Shown here piece after piece: positions 52,898-62,059 of a stretch of 64,000 nucleotides of DNA. The number at the start of each line of letters is the position of its first letter. The stretch's first letter is position 1. Below the pieces are notes generated by a model, which worked only from the letters and a program-made list of their open reading frames with translations, did no database searches and was not told the DNA's origin. The stretch lies in assembly GCA_958452935.1 (NCBI GenBank), contig CAUDVX010000001.1:124001-188000 (forward strand), in the 5' to 3' direction. Both the position numbers and the translations under genes were made by a program. Source of the stretch: an uncultured Collinsella sp. GTDB taxonomy: Bacteria > Actinomycetota > Coriobacteriia > Coriobacteriales > Coriobacteriaceae.

Positions 52898-55800
52898 ATG
52901 GCGAACACCCAGAACTATATTAACCACCTGCTGCAGAGCACTGGCATCACGCCGGCGTGCAGCGAAGAAGAGCGCCTGGCTGCCGAGGATATCGCTCAGA
53001 TTTTCCGCAACCACGGCTTTGACCCCGAGGTGCAGGAATTTAATGCTCCCGCGCCCAGCAGGTTGGCGTTTGCCGTTACCGGTATTCTGGCGTTTGCCGG
53101 TGCCCTGCTAATGGGCATCGGCGGCGGTATCGGCTTGGTCGGCACCTTGCTGGCCATTGTCGGTGCCGTGCTCTACGTGCTCGAGCGCACGGGACATCCC
53201 GTGGTTTCGCGCCTGGGAAAGACCGGTGTGAGCCAAAATGTCATCGCCTATCACAAGGCCTCGGGCCCGCTTGCGTCTCCGCGCAACCGCCCGGTCGTCG
53301 TGGTGGCCCACTATGATTCCCCCCGTGCCGAGCTCCTTGCTCGCGAGCCCTACGCTCCGTATCGCGCGCTCATCGCCAAGCTCCTGCCTGTCGCCACGAT
53401 CGCGCCCGCGGCTGTCGCCATCCTGCGTATCCTGCCGCTCCCCGGCGTGCTCAAGGTGCTGCTGTGGGTTGTCGCGATTTTGGCCTCCCTTGTGGCACTG
53501 GCCAATGCCGCCAATATCATCTCCAACCGTTTTGTGCTTCCCTACACGTCTGGCGCGGTGTGCAACAAGTCCTCTGTTGCCGCTATGCTCGGTGTCATGG
53601 ACAACGTTGCCCCCTATCAGGGCGAAAACGAGTTCCCCGACGACATTCCGTTCGATACCTATTTTGGCGAGCAGAAGCGTCGCGCCGAGGAAATGGCGCG
53701 CGCGGCGGCCGAGTATGCCGCGGCCCAGCAGCAAAACGACTACGGCAACACCATTGAATATGAGGAACCTTCCTACGATGGGGACGAGTTTGGCCAGCCG
53801 GTGGCGCCTGTCGACGCACCCGAGCAGGACGAGGCTTTTGATGGACAGATCGATGGTTTTGAGGGTGCCTCTGCCGACGAGACGCTGATCGGCGTTATCG
53901 CCCCCGAGGCTCAAGATCAGACTGTCCAGGCCGAAGTGTCCACCGGGGAAGAGTCCACCGCCGAGCCGGCGGAGGAGCCCGCGGAGGAGCCCGCGGTGGT
54001 CGAAGTCGCCGAGCCCAAGCTCTATCGCAATGCCGCCGGCAATATCCGCTTTGGTTCGGATGCCATTCGTGCGCTCGGCATGCTTCCCGAGTCCTGCACG
54101 CTCGATTACGAAGAGGGCGAGGAGCCGACGTTTGAGCCGGAGCCTGCTCCCATTACGCAGGAGCCTACACCCGCGGCCAATACGGCTGCTGCTCCCGCCG
54201 AGCCGGTCGCTGCCCCTGTTGCTGTCGCAGAGCCTGACGCAAAGCCCGCGCTCGATTCTGCAGCCGGTCTGGATATTCTGGCGCCTGCCGCTCCGGCACA
54301 GGTTGAAGACGAGACCGCCGACGAAGACTATGACGAGTATCCGCAGCGCGTGTCCTATGAGAGTGACACCGATTTCTCGGCCGAGCTTCCCTCGACAACA
54401 CCCCATGCCGATATCGCTTCCGCGTTCTCCTCGATTGGTGCCAGCGCCTCTAGCTTCTTTAAGGGCGCCTTTGCGAAGGGCAAGAAGTTCGTCGACGACT
54501 TTGAGGAAAAACGCGCCGCTGCCCGCGAGGCCGCCGAGCGGGAGGCCATCGCCCAGCAGCAGGCCGCCGAGGCCGAGCGCGAGCGTGCGGCACGGGAGTT
54601 CGAGCAGAACGAGGCCGAGCAGCCGGAGTCTGTCGATGTCGCCGACGCCACGACGTCCTTCGAGGCTCCGCAGCCGACATCCGCTGACGTTGCCGAGGCT
54701 ACGACGTCCTTTGAGGCGCAGCAGCCGGTCGATGGCACCATGTCATTTGATGCCACGATGACGTTTGAGAAGCAGGGCACCGCAATTGCCGAGCCCCTTC
54801 CCATCTCCGATGATGCCCAGGACGCCGCCGATGATTCGGTTGTCGACGAGGCCGATTCCGTTGAGGCCGGCGCACCCGAGCAGGCCGAGGCTCCTGCTAT
54901 GGAGCAGGAGTCCCCTGCGATTGACGAGGCTCCCAAGACGGATGAGTCCAGGCCTTATTCTACGCAGATCTTTACCATGCCCGCGCCGAGCGACCCCGGT
55001 GCCACGGTGGCCAATGTCGCTCCCACGCAGGACGAGACAGTTGACTCCCTCATGGCGCAGATTTCGTCTCAGGTGCCTGCGCGCCAGCATATGAATATCC
55101 CCGATCCTGCCTCCGCGCCTGCGCCCTCTTCGTCGCCGCTGGCCTCGGTCCCCGATCCGTCGCTGCCTTCGATGCAACAGGCCAACGTCGCGTCCCGCAC
55201 GTCGCTGTTCGATCTTCCCGATCCTTCGGCACAGACAAATGATCCCTTTGCGACGGCGCAGGGGCCCGAGCCCACATCGGCACCGGTTGCGACCCCCATG
55301 CCCATCTCCTCGGGCGCGCAGCCGCTCGAGACCATCTCGGCTCCTGCTTCGACGGGCGCCAAGCCGCAGAAGCGTGGCCTGGGTGGCTTGTTCGGTCGCA
55401 AAAAGAAGAACGAGCAGGACAGCATGAGCGACTGGCTGGGCGTCGAGGACGATTACGATGCCAAGAAGTCTGGCCGCGGCATTGGCTCGTGGGATAACTT
55501 CGAGGATGACGACGACGGTTGGAAGGGCGGCGCCACTTCCTCCGATGGTGCTTCTGCCGAGGATATGCTCTCGGCCGTTGCCTCCATGGGTGACGATGAG
55601 CTGCTCGGCCACGATATCTGGTTCGTCGCAACGGGCGCGTCCGATTGCGACGGCGCCGGCATGAGGGCGTTTTTGGCCTCGCATCGTGACAAGCTCCGCG
55701 GTGTGTTCTTCATCAACCTTGAGTCTATCGGTGCCGGCAGGCTTTCGGTGGTGACGGTCGAGGGCGAGCAGCAGCTGTTTAAGGGCGATCGCCGCATCAT

Positions 55801-56041
55801 GAATCTGGTCAGCAAGGTGTGTAAGTCGTTCCACGTCGATTGCGGTGCGTTCGAGATGCCCTATGCAAAAACCGATGCATCCGCAGCGCTCGAGGCGAGC
55901 CGTCGCGCCCTTACGATCGCCGGTGTGGACGGCCCGCGCCTTGCCTGCGCTCGCACCGAGGATGACCTGCCGTACAACGTCAATCCGACCAATATCGCTA
56001 CGGTGTCCGAGGTCGTGACCGAGGTCATTCGTCGTTCGTAG
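52898..56041 (+). CDS. Large membrane protein with a degenerate, split M28-peptidase-like fold
   Basis: 1047 residues; ATG at 52898 (MANTQNYINHLL) with TGGAG upstream. Residues 1-50 and 105-145 look like the start of an M28 zinc peptidase, including HYD (His138, Asp140). Two membrane hairpins interrupt it (57-95 and 160-206). The zinc-bridging Asp motif is replaced by GAVCNKSSVAAML. Residues 240-895 are a very long, Ala/Glu/Pro-rich, probably disordered region with repeats of the type SADVAEATTSFE. Residues 900-1047 resemble the M28 C-terminal half, but the catalytic Glu pair is replaced by GASDCDG and the last His ligand by YNVNPT. Enzymatic activity is unlikely. Followed by a small membrane protein. 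Confidence 0.75.
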   Translation: MANTQNYINHLLQSTGITPACSEEERLAAEDIAQIFRNHGFDPEVQEFNAPAPSRLAFAVTGILAFAGALLMGIGGGIGLVGTLLAIVGAVLYVLERTGHPVVSRLGKTGVSQNVIAYHKASGPLASPRNRPVVVVAHYDSPRAELLAREPYAPYRALIAKLLPVATIAPAAVAILRILPLPGVLKVLLWVVAILASLVALANAANIISNRFVLPYTSGAVCNKSSVAAMLGVMDNVAPYQGENEFPDDIPFDTYFGEQKRRAEEMARAAAEYAAAQQQNDYGNTIEYEEPSYDGDEFGQPVAPVDAPEQDEAFDGQIDGFEGASADETLIGVIAPEAQDQTVQAEVSTGEESTAEPAEEPAEEPAVVEVAEPKLYRNAAGNIRFGSDAIRALGMLPESCTLDYEEGEEPTFEPEPAPITQEPTPAANTAAAPAEPVAAPVAVAEPDAKPALDSAAGLDILAPAAPAQVEDETADEDYDEYPQRVSYESDTDFSAELPSTTPHADIASAFSSIGASASSFFKGAFAKGKKFVDDFEEKRAAAREAAEREAIAQQQAAEAERERAAREFEQNEAEQPESVDVADATTSFEAPQPTSADVAEATTSFEAQQPVDGTMSFDATMTFEKQGTAIAEPLPISDDAQDAADDSVVDEADSVEAGAPEQAEAPAMEQESPAIDEAPKTDESRPYSTQIFTMPAPSDPGATVANVAPTQDETVDSLMAQISSQVPARQHMNIPDPASAPAPSSSPLASVPDPSLPSMQQANVASRTSLFDLPDPSAQTNDPFATAQGPEPTSAPVATPMPISSGAQPLETISAPASTGAKPQKRGLGGLFGRKKKNEQDSMSDWLGVEDDYDAKKSGRGIGSWDNFEDDDDGWKGGATSSDGASAEDMLSAVASMGDDELLGHDIWFVATGASDCDGAGMRAFLASHRDKLRGVFFINLESIGAGRLSVVTVEGEQQLFKGDRRIMNLVSKVCKSFHVDCGAFEMPYAKTDASAALEASRRALTIAGVDGPRLACARTEDDLPYNVNPTNIATVSEVVTEVIRRS

Positions 56042-56063
56042 ACAGACCCGCTAAGGAGTCAGC

Positions 56064-56282
56064 GTGTTTTCGTATATCAAGCGCCATTGGCCCATCTATC
56101 TGATTTTGACCCTGATCGCTGTCGCATTGGGTTTTGGGGCCGCGTATGTCGTTGGCGTTAAGGGCTCGACGCCCGAGACAACAATGAACGAAGAGGTGGA
56201 GCAAGAGCAAAGTTTGGGTGCTGACGGTATTTCCGAGTCCGATCAGGCGGCCATCGATGGCGGTTCGTCATCTGCTGAATAG
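56064..56282 (+). CDS. Small membrane protein
   Basis: 72 residues from a GTG at 56064 with AAGGAG upstream: cytoplasmic MFSYIKRHW, one span (IYLILTLIAVALGFGAAYVVG), then an acidic, Ser/Gly-rich outer tail. It follows the M28-like gene by 22 bp and is probably co-transcribed and functionally linked. No family is recognised. Confidence 0.75.
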   Translation: MFSYIKRHWPIYLILTLIAVALGFGAAYVVGVKGSTPETTMNEEVEQEQSLGADGISESDQAAIDGGSSSAE

Positions 56283-56305
56283 CCGATTCATCGTTTATGC
56301 CCAAG

Positions 56306-56341
56306 GCGGGCGAGCCGGGAGACTGGCTCGCCCGCTTTTTC
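56306..56341. terminator. Terminator between convergent genes
   Basis: GCGGGCGAGCC/GGCTCGCCCGC stem followed by TTTTT on the plus strand; the convergent adhesin gene ends seven bases beyond it. Confidence 0.9.
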
Positions 56342-56347
56342 GTCGTG

Positions 56348-59300
56348 CTAGCGCCTCTTTGTGGCTGACCTAAGGCGAGCGAACCATATGGCTGCCGTGC
56401 CCGAGGTCAGGAGTGCGGTGATGCATGCGGCGACAGGAACAGATCCCGTTGCCGGCAGGTTCTGAGGCAGGGTGCATCGTTGGATGACGCGGTCCTCATC
56501 ATGCGCCTCGAGTTTATCGCCACCGCCGTTGCGGCAAAGATCGACGCGCGCGCTGTTGGCAAGTGCGGTTTGGGGCGTATAGGACGACGTTGCCTGCATA
56601 TGCACGACTGCGCCTCGGGCATCCGAGTTAAGGACCGCCTTGGCATCGTCAAGATCGTCGTGTTTGTCTTTAAGGTCATCCCGGGTCCAAGAACCCGCCT
56701 CGCTTCTGGTTGTAAAGTCGGCGGCTACCGCACCGTATTCAAAACGGATGCCCGTGATGACGGCGTCGTCTGTAAGATCAAGCTCTTTCGTATCGAGCGT
56801 GACGGACTTGTCCGTCGGGATATCTGCTTTCCATAGGTGCCACCCGTCGTAATCGACGAGACGCACATCGTCGCCCAGCAGCTTTGCAGCCTCTTCCGTT
56901 TCGAGCCAAGGATTGTGGCGCCCGTCGTCAAGCGTTGCATTGACCTGCCTGCCCGTATCGCTTGTTCCTGCCGGAGACGTTCGATACCACACGTTGCACA
57001 GCCCGTTTAGATCACCGACCGCAATGGGGGTTTCAACGGCAACGAGTTTCGCTGCACCATCTTTGACGCACTCAAGGTCGTCGGTGATGGTTAACTCGTC
57101 GACCCAGGTGCTCGACTCATTTTTGGCGTCGATGGTATAGGAGAAGGCGCCTTGCGTATTGGCCCGTGCTTTGGCTCGGTTTTTTCCGTCGCCGTTGGCA
57201 ACGAGTTTGCTTACGACTGGCTGTGCAATCTCTTGGCGCTTATCGACGCTTCCCCTGATCTCGATGGGGGTATCCTTCATGGCTACGGATTGAACTTCTC
57301 CCGTGGCTTTTACTTCAAACGTTATCTCCTCGGCGAGGTCGTAGGTACGCGGAGACATCGTTTCGCGCAGGGTGTAGGTGCCGGGCGAAAGGTGCTCAAT
57401 GTGGTGCGGTTTGCCGGATGAAGTCCAAGAATCGATTTCGTTGCCATTGGAGTCGCAGAGGACAAGCTCGGCGCCTGTCACTTCCTGACCTCCGCACGCG
57501 TCGACTTTGGAGACATCGATCTTGGTGTAGTCGTTGGAAACGTCAAGGTGCACTTCGATCACGGGCGTTTGCTGGTCAGCGTACGACAACTTCACAGTAT
57601 GTGGGGTCGGGTTGAGCAGATAACCTTCGGGCGCTTGTGTCTCGACGACCTCGTAGGTGGCGGTACCGCATCCCAGCGAAAGATGGTCGACTCGCGCATG
57701 CCCCCGTTCGTCGGTTGTAACGGTGGCGACGGTTTCGCCATCCAGGGCGACGATGCTGTCGTCGGTTCGCACGATGTCGCCGTCAGCGCGGATGTCAAAC
57801 GTGGCTCCAGCGAGGGCGCGCCCATCTACAGTATCCGTCTTAATGATTTCGATGCTTCCGGTTGCGGCGTCGTCATAGAACGAGACGACGGCGACCGGTG
57901 TCAGATTTCTGTCGGCTGGAATCGTTATCTCCAGGTCTTCTCCGCGCAGATACGGTTCCTTGGCCGATGCCTCGTGCACGTAGTATGTTCCGGGATGAAG
58001 TGATTCGGGCAGCGTGACGGCGCCGGTTGTATCGGTTGTGAAGGTATTCATTACATTGTGGGCCGGATACCAACATGTTTGCGAGACGGGCTCGTGGTGG
58101 CTATCGAGCAGCTGGAACGTAAAGCCGGCAAGTGGTACGGTGCCGCCGGTCTGAGCATCGCGCTTTACGATTTGAAGGTGTGTCGATAAGGCATGGTTGT
58201 CAACGATGTACTGAAGCTCGGCGCCGTCTGCGGTCTGCTCTGCTGTGATGGTCCATTCTCCTGCTTGCTTAAATCCTTCAGGGACCGTTTCTGCAACCTC
58301 GCGAACGGTGTAGCCCGCGCGGTCGTAGGGAATGGCACCGTGAGCGCCGGCGGGTCGCTTGCCTACGCCAAACCATGCTTCGGGCTGGTCTTTGGTGGAG
58401 GCAAAGCCATAAACGTTTGTGGTCAACGTGCCGACGACTTGTTGGGAGCTATTGCTGACAACTTCAAAGACGACGCCTTCCGCCGGCTGCTCAAGGCCGG
58501 ACTCATCGCTATCGCCATGGTCCTTAAACTTCGAGATTTCAAGGTCAAAGGCGATGGGGATGTTGGGGATACGGCTTTCGAGCTCAACGATGCCCGTATC
58601 TCCGAGCTGCTCGGCACCGACGGTGTAGCTCCAGCTGTCGTTTGAAATCAGGTAGCCCTCGGGCGCTTTCGATTCGTAGATGGTAAAGGTGCCCAGAGGA
58701 ACGTCATTGAGGATCGCCCGTCCGTTTTCGTCGGTCGTAAGGGTGCGAGTCCAGCCGGGAGTTGATTGCGAGACGCAGGTGAATTCAGCGCCCGCAAGCG
58801 ACGCTCCAACCTGGGCGCCGGCATCCGGGGCGGCATCGATTTTTACAATACGCAAAGTGATGGTGCCGGGCTGCTCGCTAATAGTGACATGTTCGCCGCT
58901 GTTTTGTGTGGTGAAGGCTATTCGGTCGCTTCGAGGGATATAGCCTGCCGGGGCTTTGGTTTCGACCAGGTAATATGCCGTATTGGGCAAAAGTGTTGCT
59001 TGTGCACGCCCGTTTTCGTCCATCTGGATAGTGCCGACACGTGCATCGCCCGCACTTTCAAAGATATCGAAGGTTGCGCCACCGAGTCTGTAGGTGTCGT
59101 TGCCGGCGGTGATGCCAGCCTGGGACGATTGTTTTTGGAAAGATACGGAGACGGCGGGCAGAACATAGAGCATGTCCTGGTGTCGACCCTCGCCCGAGAC
59201 CGGGCCGTGATAACGCCTGGCTCGATGTGGGGCTGCCTTAATGGATCCGGACTTGGCGCTGTCGTAGAGCCAACGTGCAGCCGCTACGGCCTCGGCGTTT

Positions 59301-59779
59301 TCGTAAAACCTACCGCTCCTGGCAACTCCCTTGCTGTTTGTATACGAATAGGTGCCGTCGGGGTGCGTGGTTCCGTTGAGCATCCACACGGCAATCTGGG
59401 TGGCGGCGCGGGCGAGATCGGGCGACAGATTGTGGCCGCCAAAGGATGTACTGGAGGGGTATCCGTGACAGACGATGGCGGCAAATTCGTCATCGAGCCA
59501 TGTCCAGCCCTGGTTATATGTGCGCCATGGCCCTCCCGGCTTGCTGGGGCCGGGGCAGTCTTGATTCATACAGTACGAAATCGATGTGTCCTGTGCCTCG
59601 TATTTACCGACACCGAAGGGGCCGCAACCGTCGCTTATGGTGCGGAAATTAAGGGCGGCACTCCCGTCGACGGCGAATGCGGCCCCCGGGGTCAGAGAGC
59701 CGATCAGAAAAAAGAGGAGCAGGAGCAGCGGACCTGTTGCGATTGCGCTGTGGACAGAGTGCGTGGGTGCGTTGGACAT
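56348..59779 (-). CDS. LPXTG-anchored thioester-domain adhesin with CnaB repeats
   Basis: Secreted, wall-anchored surface protein of 1143 residues. Signal peptide at about 1-36. The N-terminal thioester (TQXA) domain has the Cys70 in SYCMNQ and Thr127-Gln128 in TQIAVW, the residues expected to form a Cys-Gln thioester that bonds host targets covalently. About six SpaA/CnaB-type beta-sandwich repeats follow (about 210-850), each ending in a YxVxE-x-x-AP-x-GY-like motif, for example YLVETKAPAGYI, TIYESKAPEGYL and YEVVETQAPEGYL. A larger C-terminal domain (about 860-1090) precedes NLPATGS (1107-1113), a span and the basic tail TKRR. RBS AAGGAG. No sortase or pilin partner gene is in the window. 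Confidence 0.9.
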   Translation of the reverse strand: MSNAPTHSVHSAIATGPLLLLLFFLIGSLTPGAAFAVDGSAALNFRTISDGCGPFGVGKYEAQDTSISYCMNQDCPGPSKPGGPWRTYNQGWTWLDDEFAAIVCHGYPSSTSFGGHNLSPDLARAATQIAVWMLNGTTHPDGTYSYTNSKGVARSGRFYENAEAVAAARWLYDSAKSGSIKAAPHRARRYHGPVSGEGRHQDMLYVLPAVSVSFQKQSSQAGITAGNDTYRLGGATFDIFESAGDARVGTIQMDENGRAQATLLPNTAYYLVETKAPAGYIPRSDRIAFTTQNSGEHVTISEQPGTITLRIVKIDAAPDAGAQVGASLAGAEFTCVSQSTPGWTRTLTTDENGRAILNDVPLGTFTIYESKAPEGYLISNDSWSYTVGAEQLGDTGIVELESRIPNIPIAFDLEISKFKDHGDSDESGLEQPAEGVVFEVVSNSSQQVVGTLTTNVYGFASTKDQPEAWFGVGKRPAGAHGAIPYDRAGYTVREVAETVPEGFKQAGEWTITAEQTADGAELQYIVDNHALSTHLQIVKRDAQTGGTVPLAGFTFQLLDSHHEPVSQTCWYPAHNVMNTFTTDTTGAVTLPESLHPGTYYVHEASAKEPYLRGEDLEITIPADRNLTPVAVVSFYDDAATGSIEIIKTDTVDGRALAGATFDIRADGDIVRTDDSIVALDGETVATVTTDERGHARVDHLSLGCGTATYEVVETQAPEGYLLNPTPHTVKLSYADQQTPVIEVHLDVSNDYTKIDVSKVDACGGQEVTGAELVLCDSNGNEIDSWTSSGKPHHIEHLSPGTYTLRETMSPRTYDLAEEITFEVKATGEVQSVAMKDTPIEIRGSVDKRQEIAQPVVSKLVANGDGKNRAKARANTQGAFSYTIDAKNESSTWVDELTITDDLECVKDGAAKLVAVETPIAVGDLNGLCNVWYRTSPAGTSDTGRQVNATLDDGRHNPWLETEEAAKLLGDDVRLVDYDGWHLWKADIPTDKSVTLDTKELDLTDDAVITGIRFEYGAVAADFTTRSEAGSWTRDDLKDKHDDLDDAKAVLNSDARGAVVHMQATSSYTPQTALANSARVDLCRNGGGDKLEAHDEDRVIQRCTLPQNLPATGSVPVAACITALLTSGTAAIWFARLRSATKRR

Positions 59780-59949
59780 GGCTGCTCCTTATCCCTCGTG
59801 CGCCGCACGGGGAGGCCGCGGCGCTTGGGATGAGGCTACCGCCATGGTTCATGCGGGTAAGTACCAGAAGCTGACCAAAAGCTTGCCCGATTTCTGACAA
59901 ATCGAGCTCAAATACAACAATCAGATAAAAGCGCAGGTAGAAATAAATG

Positions 59950-59972
59950 AAAAAGGACCCCCACGGGTCCTT
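59950..59972 (-). terminator. Second terminator of the sugar-acid operon
   Basis: AAGGACCC/GGGTCCTT stem followed on the minus strand by TTTTTCAT; a backup for the hairpin at 60022-60074. Confidence 0.7.
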
Positions 59973-60021
59973 GTCTCCATATATTTATGAACTTATGGAA
60001 ATAAATTCATATATTAAACAA

Positions 60022-60074
60022 GAAAAAAGATATTTGGATCGATGTGAAGACGGTAATCTCACATCGATCCAAAT
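60022..60074 (-). terminator. Main terminator of the sugar-acid operon
   Basis: Perfect 16-bp stem ATTTGGATCGATGTGA and its complement, followed on the minus strand by TCTTTTTTC; seven bases after the aldolase gene. Confidence 0.85.
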
Positions 60075-60080
60075 ACAAGT

Positions 60081-60959
60081 CTATGACAGGAGCTGTTCGA
60101 TTGTTGCCTTTTGGTCATCGCTGGCCTGTATGGCGGGATCAAAGATCGCGGTCGAGATTGGAAGACCCTTTATATTGACCGCTACTTTGATGGCAGAAAT
60201 AAACAGATCGCAGGCGTCGTAGACGGCCATGAGCGACGAGATGCGCTTGGCGCACTCGATGGCGGTCGCGAAGTCGCCTGCCTGGTAGGCGCCGTGCAGC
60301 CTCACAAAGAGCTCGGGCTCCACGTTGGTGAGGCCACACAGAACGCCGTTGCCGCCGCTCGCGCGGTTGACCAGGTAGTACTCGTCGAAGCCGGAAAGGA
60401 CCGAGAACTCGGGGTTGACCTTGCGGACGGCGCGGATGACCTTGCGCGTGTGACTGATGGTGTCGACCGTGTCCTTGATGCCGCAGATATTCGGATGGGC
60501 GGCGGCGAGCCTGGCCACGAGCTCGGGCGACAGGTCGGTGCCGGTGCGCGCCGGAAAGTTGTATAGCACGACGGGCAGGTTGGTGGTGTCTGCGATGCCA
60601 CCAAAGTACTTTTCGGCAGCGTCGTCGGTGGGCCCGAAGTAGTACGGCGAGACCGCCAGAACTGCGTCGGCACCGGCCTTCTGGGCATAGCGCGTGAGTT
60701 CGAGGACGTTGTCGTAGGTGGTGTCACCCACGCCGACGAAGACCTTCATGCGGCCGGCGACCCGCTCGACGGCAAAGCCGATGACCGACTTCTTGTCCTC
60801 GAGGCTCACGCTGTAGAACTCGCCGATGCTGCCAAACAGCAGCACGCCGTTGATGCCCGCGTCGGCCAGGTGGTCCAGGTGCCTGCCCCACAGCTCGTAA
60901 TCGATCTTTCCATCATCGTCGGTGATGGTGATGGAGGGGCAGAAGACTCCCTCAAACAT
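60081..60959 (-). CDS. DapA-family 2-keto-3-deoxy sugar acid aldolase (YagE/YjhH-like)
   Basis: Class I aldolase of the DHDPS/NAL superfamily. 292 residues, TIM barrel. Schiff-base Lys lies in CGIKDTVDT, the catalytic Tyr in VLYNFPARTG, and the pyruvate-binding loop reads GSIGEFYS. The string around KDT and the YNFPA-TG motif resemble YagE/YjhH, which cleave 2-keto-3-deoxygluconate or xylonate into pyruvate and an aldehyde, more than true DapA. It is the last gene of the operon with an amidohydrolase, a PTS EIIC and a UxaA-type dehydratase, which fits a sugar-acid breakdown role. The exact substrate is unknown. Confidence 0.85.
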   Translation of the reverse strand: MFEGVFCPSITITDDDGKIDYELWGRHLDHLADAGINGVLLFGSIGEFYSVSLEDKKSVIGFAVERVAGRMKVFVGVGDTTYDNVLELTRYAQKAGADAVLAVSPYYFGPTDDAAEKYFGGIADTTNLPVVLYNFPARTGTDLSPELVARLAAAHPNICGIKDTVDTISHTRKVIRAVRKVNPEFSVLSGFDEYYLVNRASGGNGVLCGLTNVEPELFVRLHGAYQAGDFATAIECAKRISSLMAVYDACDLFISAIKVAVNIKGLPISTAIFDPAIQASDDQKATIEQLLS

Positions 60960-61016
60960 GTGTCACTCGCTTTCCGGGGTCACACCCCCACGAATCCCTG
61001 CACTGCCGAGAAGGAC

Positions 61017-61928
61017 CTAGAGGTAGTAGGCCTTGACGGCGTTATCGTAGAAGACACCCTGCTTCTCGGCGTCGGTGAAGACGTCGGAGTCCTCGATGAA
61101 GCTATAGAGGTCCTTGTAGTCGAACTTGGTGAGGACACAGGGGGAGTCGGTGCCCCAGATGATCTTGTCGGCGCCCAGGACGTCCTTCGCCATCGCGATG
61201 TACTCGAGCGCGGTGGGATACGGGTAGGCCTCGGGAGCGACGTTCCAGGGCAGCGCGGAGAGATCGACCCAGACGTTATCGTGGGCGAGGTACGGAAGCG
61301 CGCACTTGAGGACGTCGCCGTCCTCAAGGGACGGGGCGAGCAGGTGGCAGACGACAATGTGCAGGCCGGGGTACTTCTTGGCCAGGCGATATACGGCCTC
61401 GGGCTGGCAGCTGGACTGGTTGGGGCTGCCGATGTCGAGCACCAGAGTGGCATCCTCGACCTGGGCGATCCTGTCGATGAGGACCGTCATCTCGGGGCCG
61501 TCGACCGCGAAATCGCGGTGGTAGCCGGAAAGGCCACCACCCACAGAGACCTCGAACTTGAAGACGTGGGCGTGCAGATCGTTGATGAAGTGCTCGAGGA
61601 TCTGCTGGGCGCAGCGGCAGAAGGGGTCGAGCATGACCGCGGCTTTGAAGCGGTCAGGGTACTTCTCGGCGCATTCCATGGCGTACTCGTTCTGCAGGCC
61701 GTACAGGACGCCCTGCAGCAGGATGGCCTTCTCGACGTCGTTTTCGTCCATGACGTCCATGAAGGTCTCAACGAGGTACTCCTTGTCTCCCTTGCCCTCG
61801 GGGATGATACGGAACTCTTCGCCGGTGGCCCAGCGACAGTTGCCGTTGCCCAGGGGGCGCAGCTCTCCGGCCTTGCCCATGGAGCCGATGTGGTCAAAGA
61901 CGTGGGCGTGTGCGTCGATCTTCTTCAT
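61017..61928 (-). CDS. Amidohydrolase-superfamily hydrolase (possible sugar lactonase)
   Basis: Amidohydro_2 family TIM-barrel enzyme, 303 residues. The N-terminal metal ligands are in KKIDAHAHVF; further conserved points are MLDPF, a Lys in FKFEVS, the His in VVCHLLAP and the Asp in IWGTDSP. Relatives include lactonases, decarboxylases and dicarboxylate hydrolases. Since it lies between an aldolase and a sugar-acid dehydratase, hydrolysis of a sugar lactone is a sensible guess, but no residue proves it. ATG with AAGGAG upstream. A 131-bp gap separates it from EIIC. Confidence 0.8.
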   Translation of the reverse strand: MKKIDAHAHVFDHIGSMGKAGELRPLGNGNCRWATGEEFRIIPEGKGDKEYLVETFMDVMDENDVEKAILLQGVLYGLQNEYAMECAEKYPDRFKAAVMLDPFCRCAQQILEHFINDLHAHVFKFEVSVGGGLSGYHRDFAVDGPEMTVLIDRIAQVEDATLVLDIGSPNQSSCQPEAVYRLAKKYPGLHIVVCHLLAPSLEDGDVLKCALPYLAHDNVWVDLSALPWNVAPEAYPYPTALEYIAMAKDVLGADKIIWGTDSPCVLTKFDYKDLYSFIEDSDVFTDAEKQGVFYDNAVKAYYL

Positions 61929-62059
61929 TTTGTTCTCCTTACGTCAAACAATGTCTAATGGATATATGGTCAGTGACGGATACGCTTTGCTGCCAGGTGG
62001 GCACCACCTCCAGTCGAACCCGCAGGCGCGGGACATAGAGTGGCCTTGCAATCCGGACG

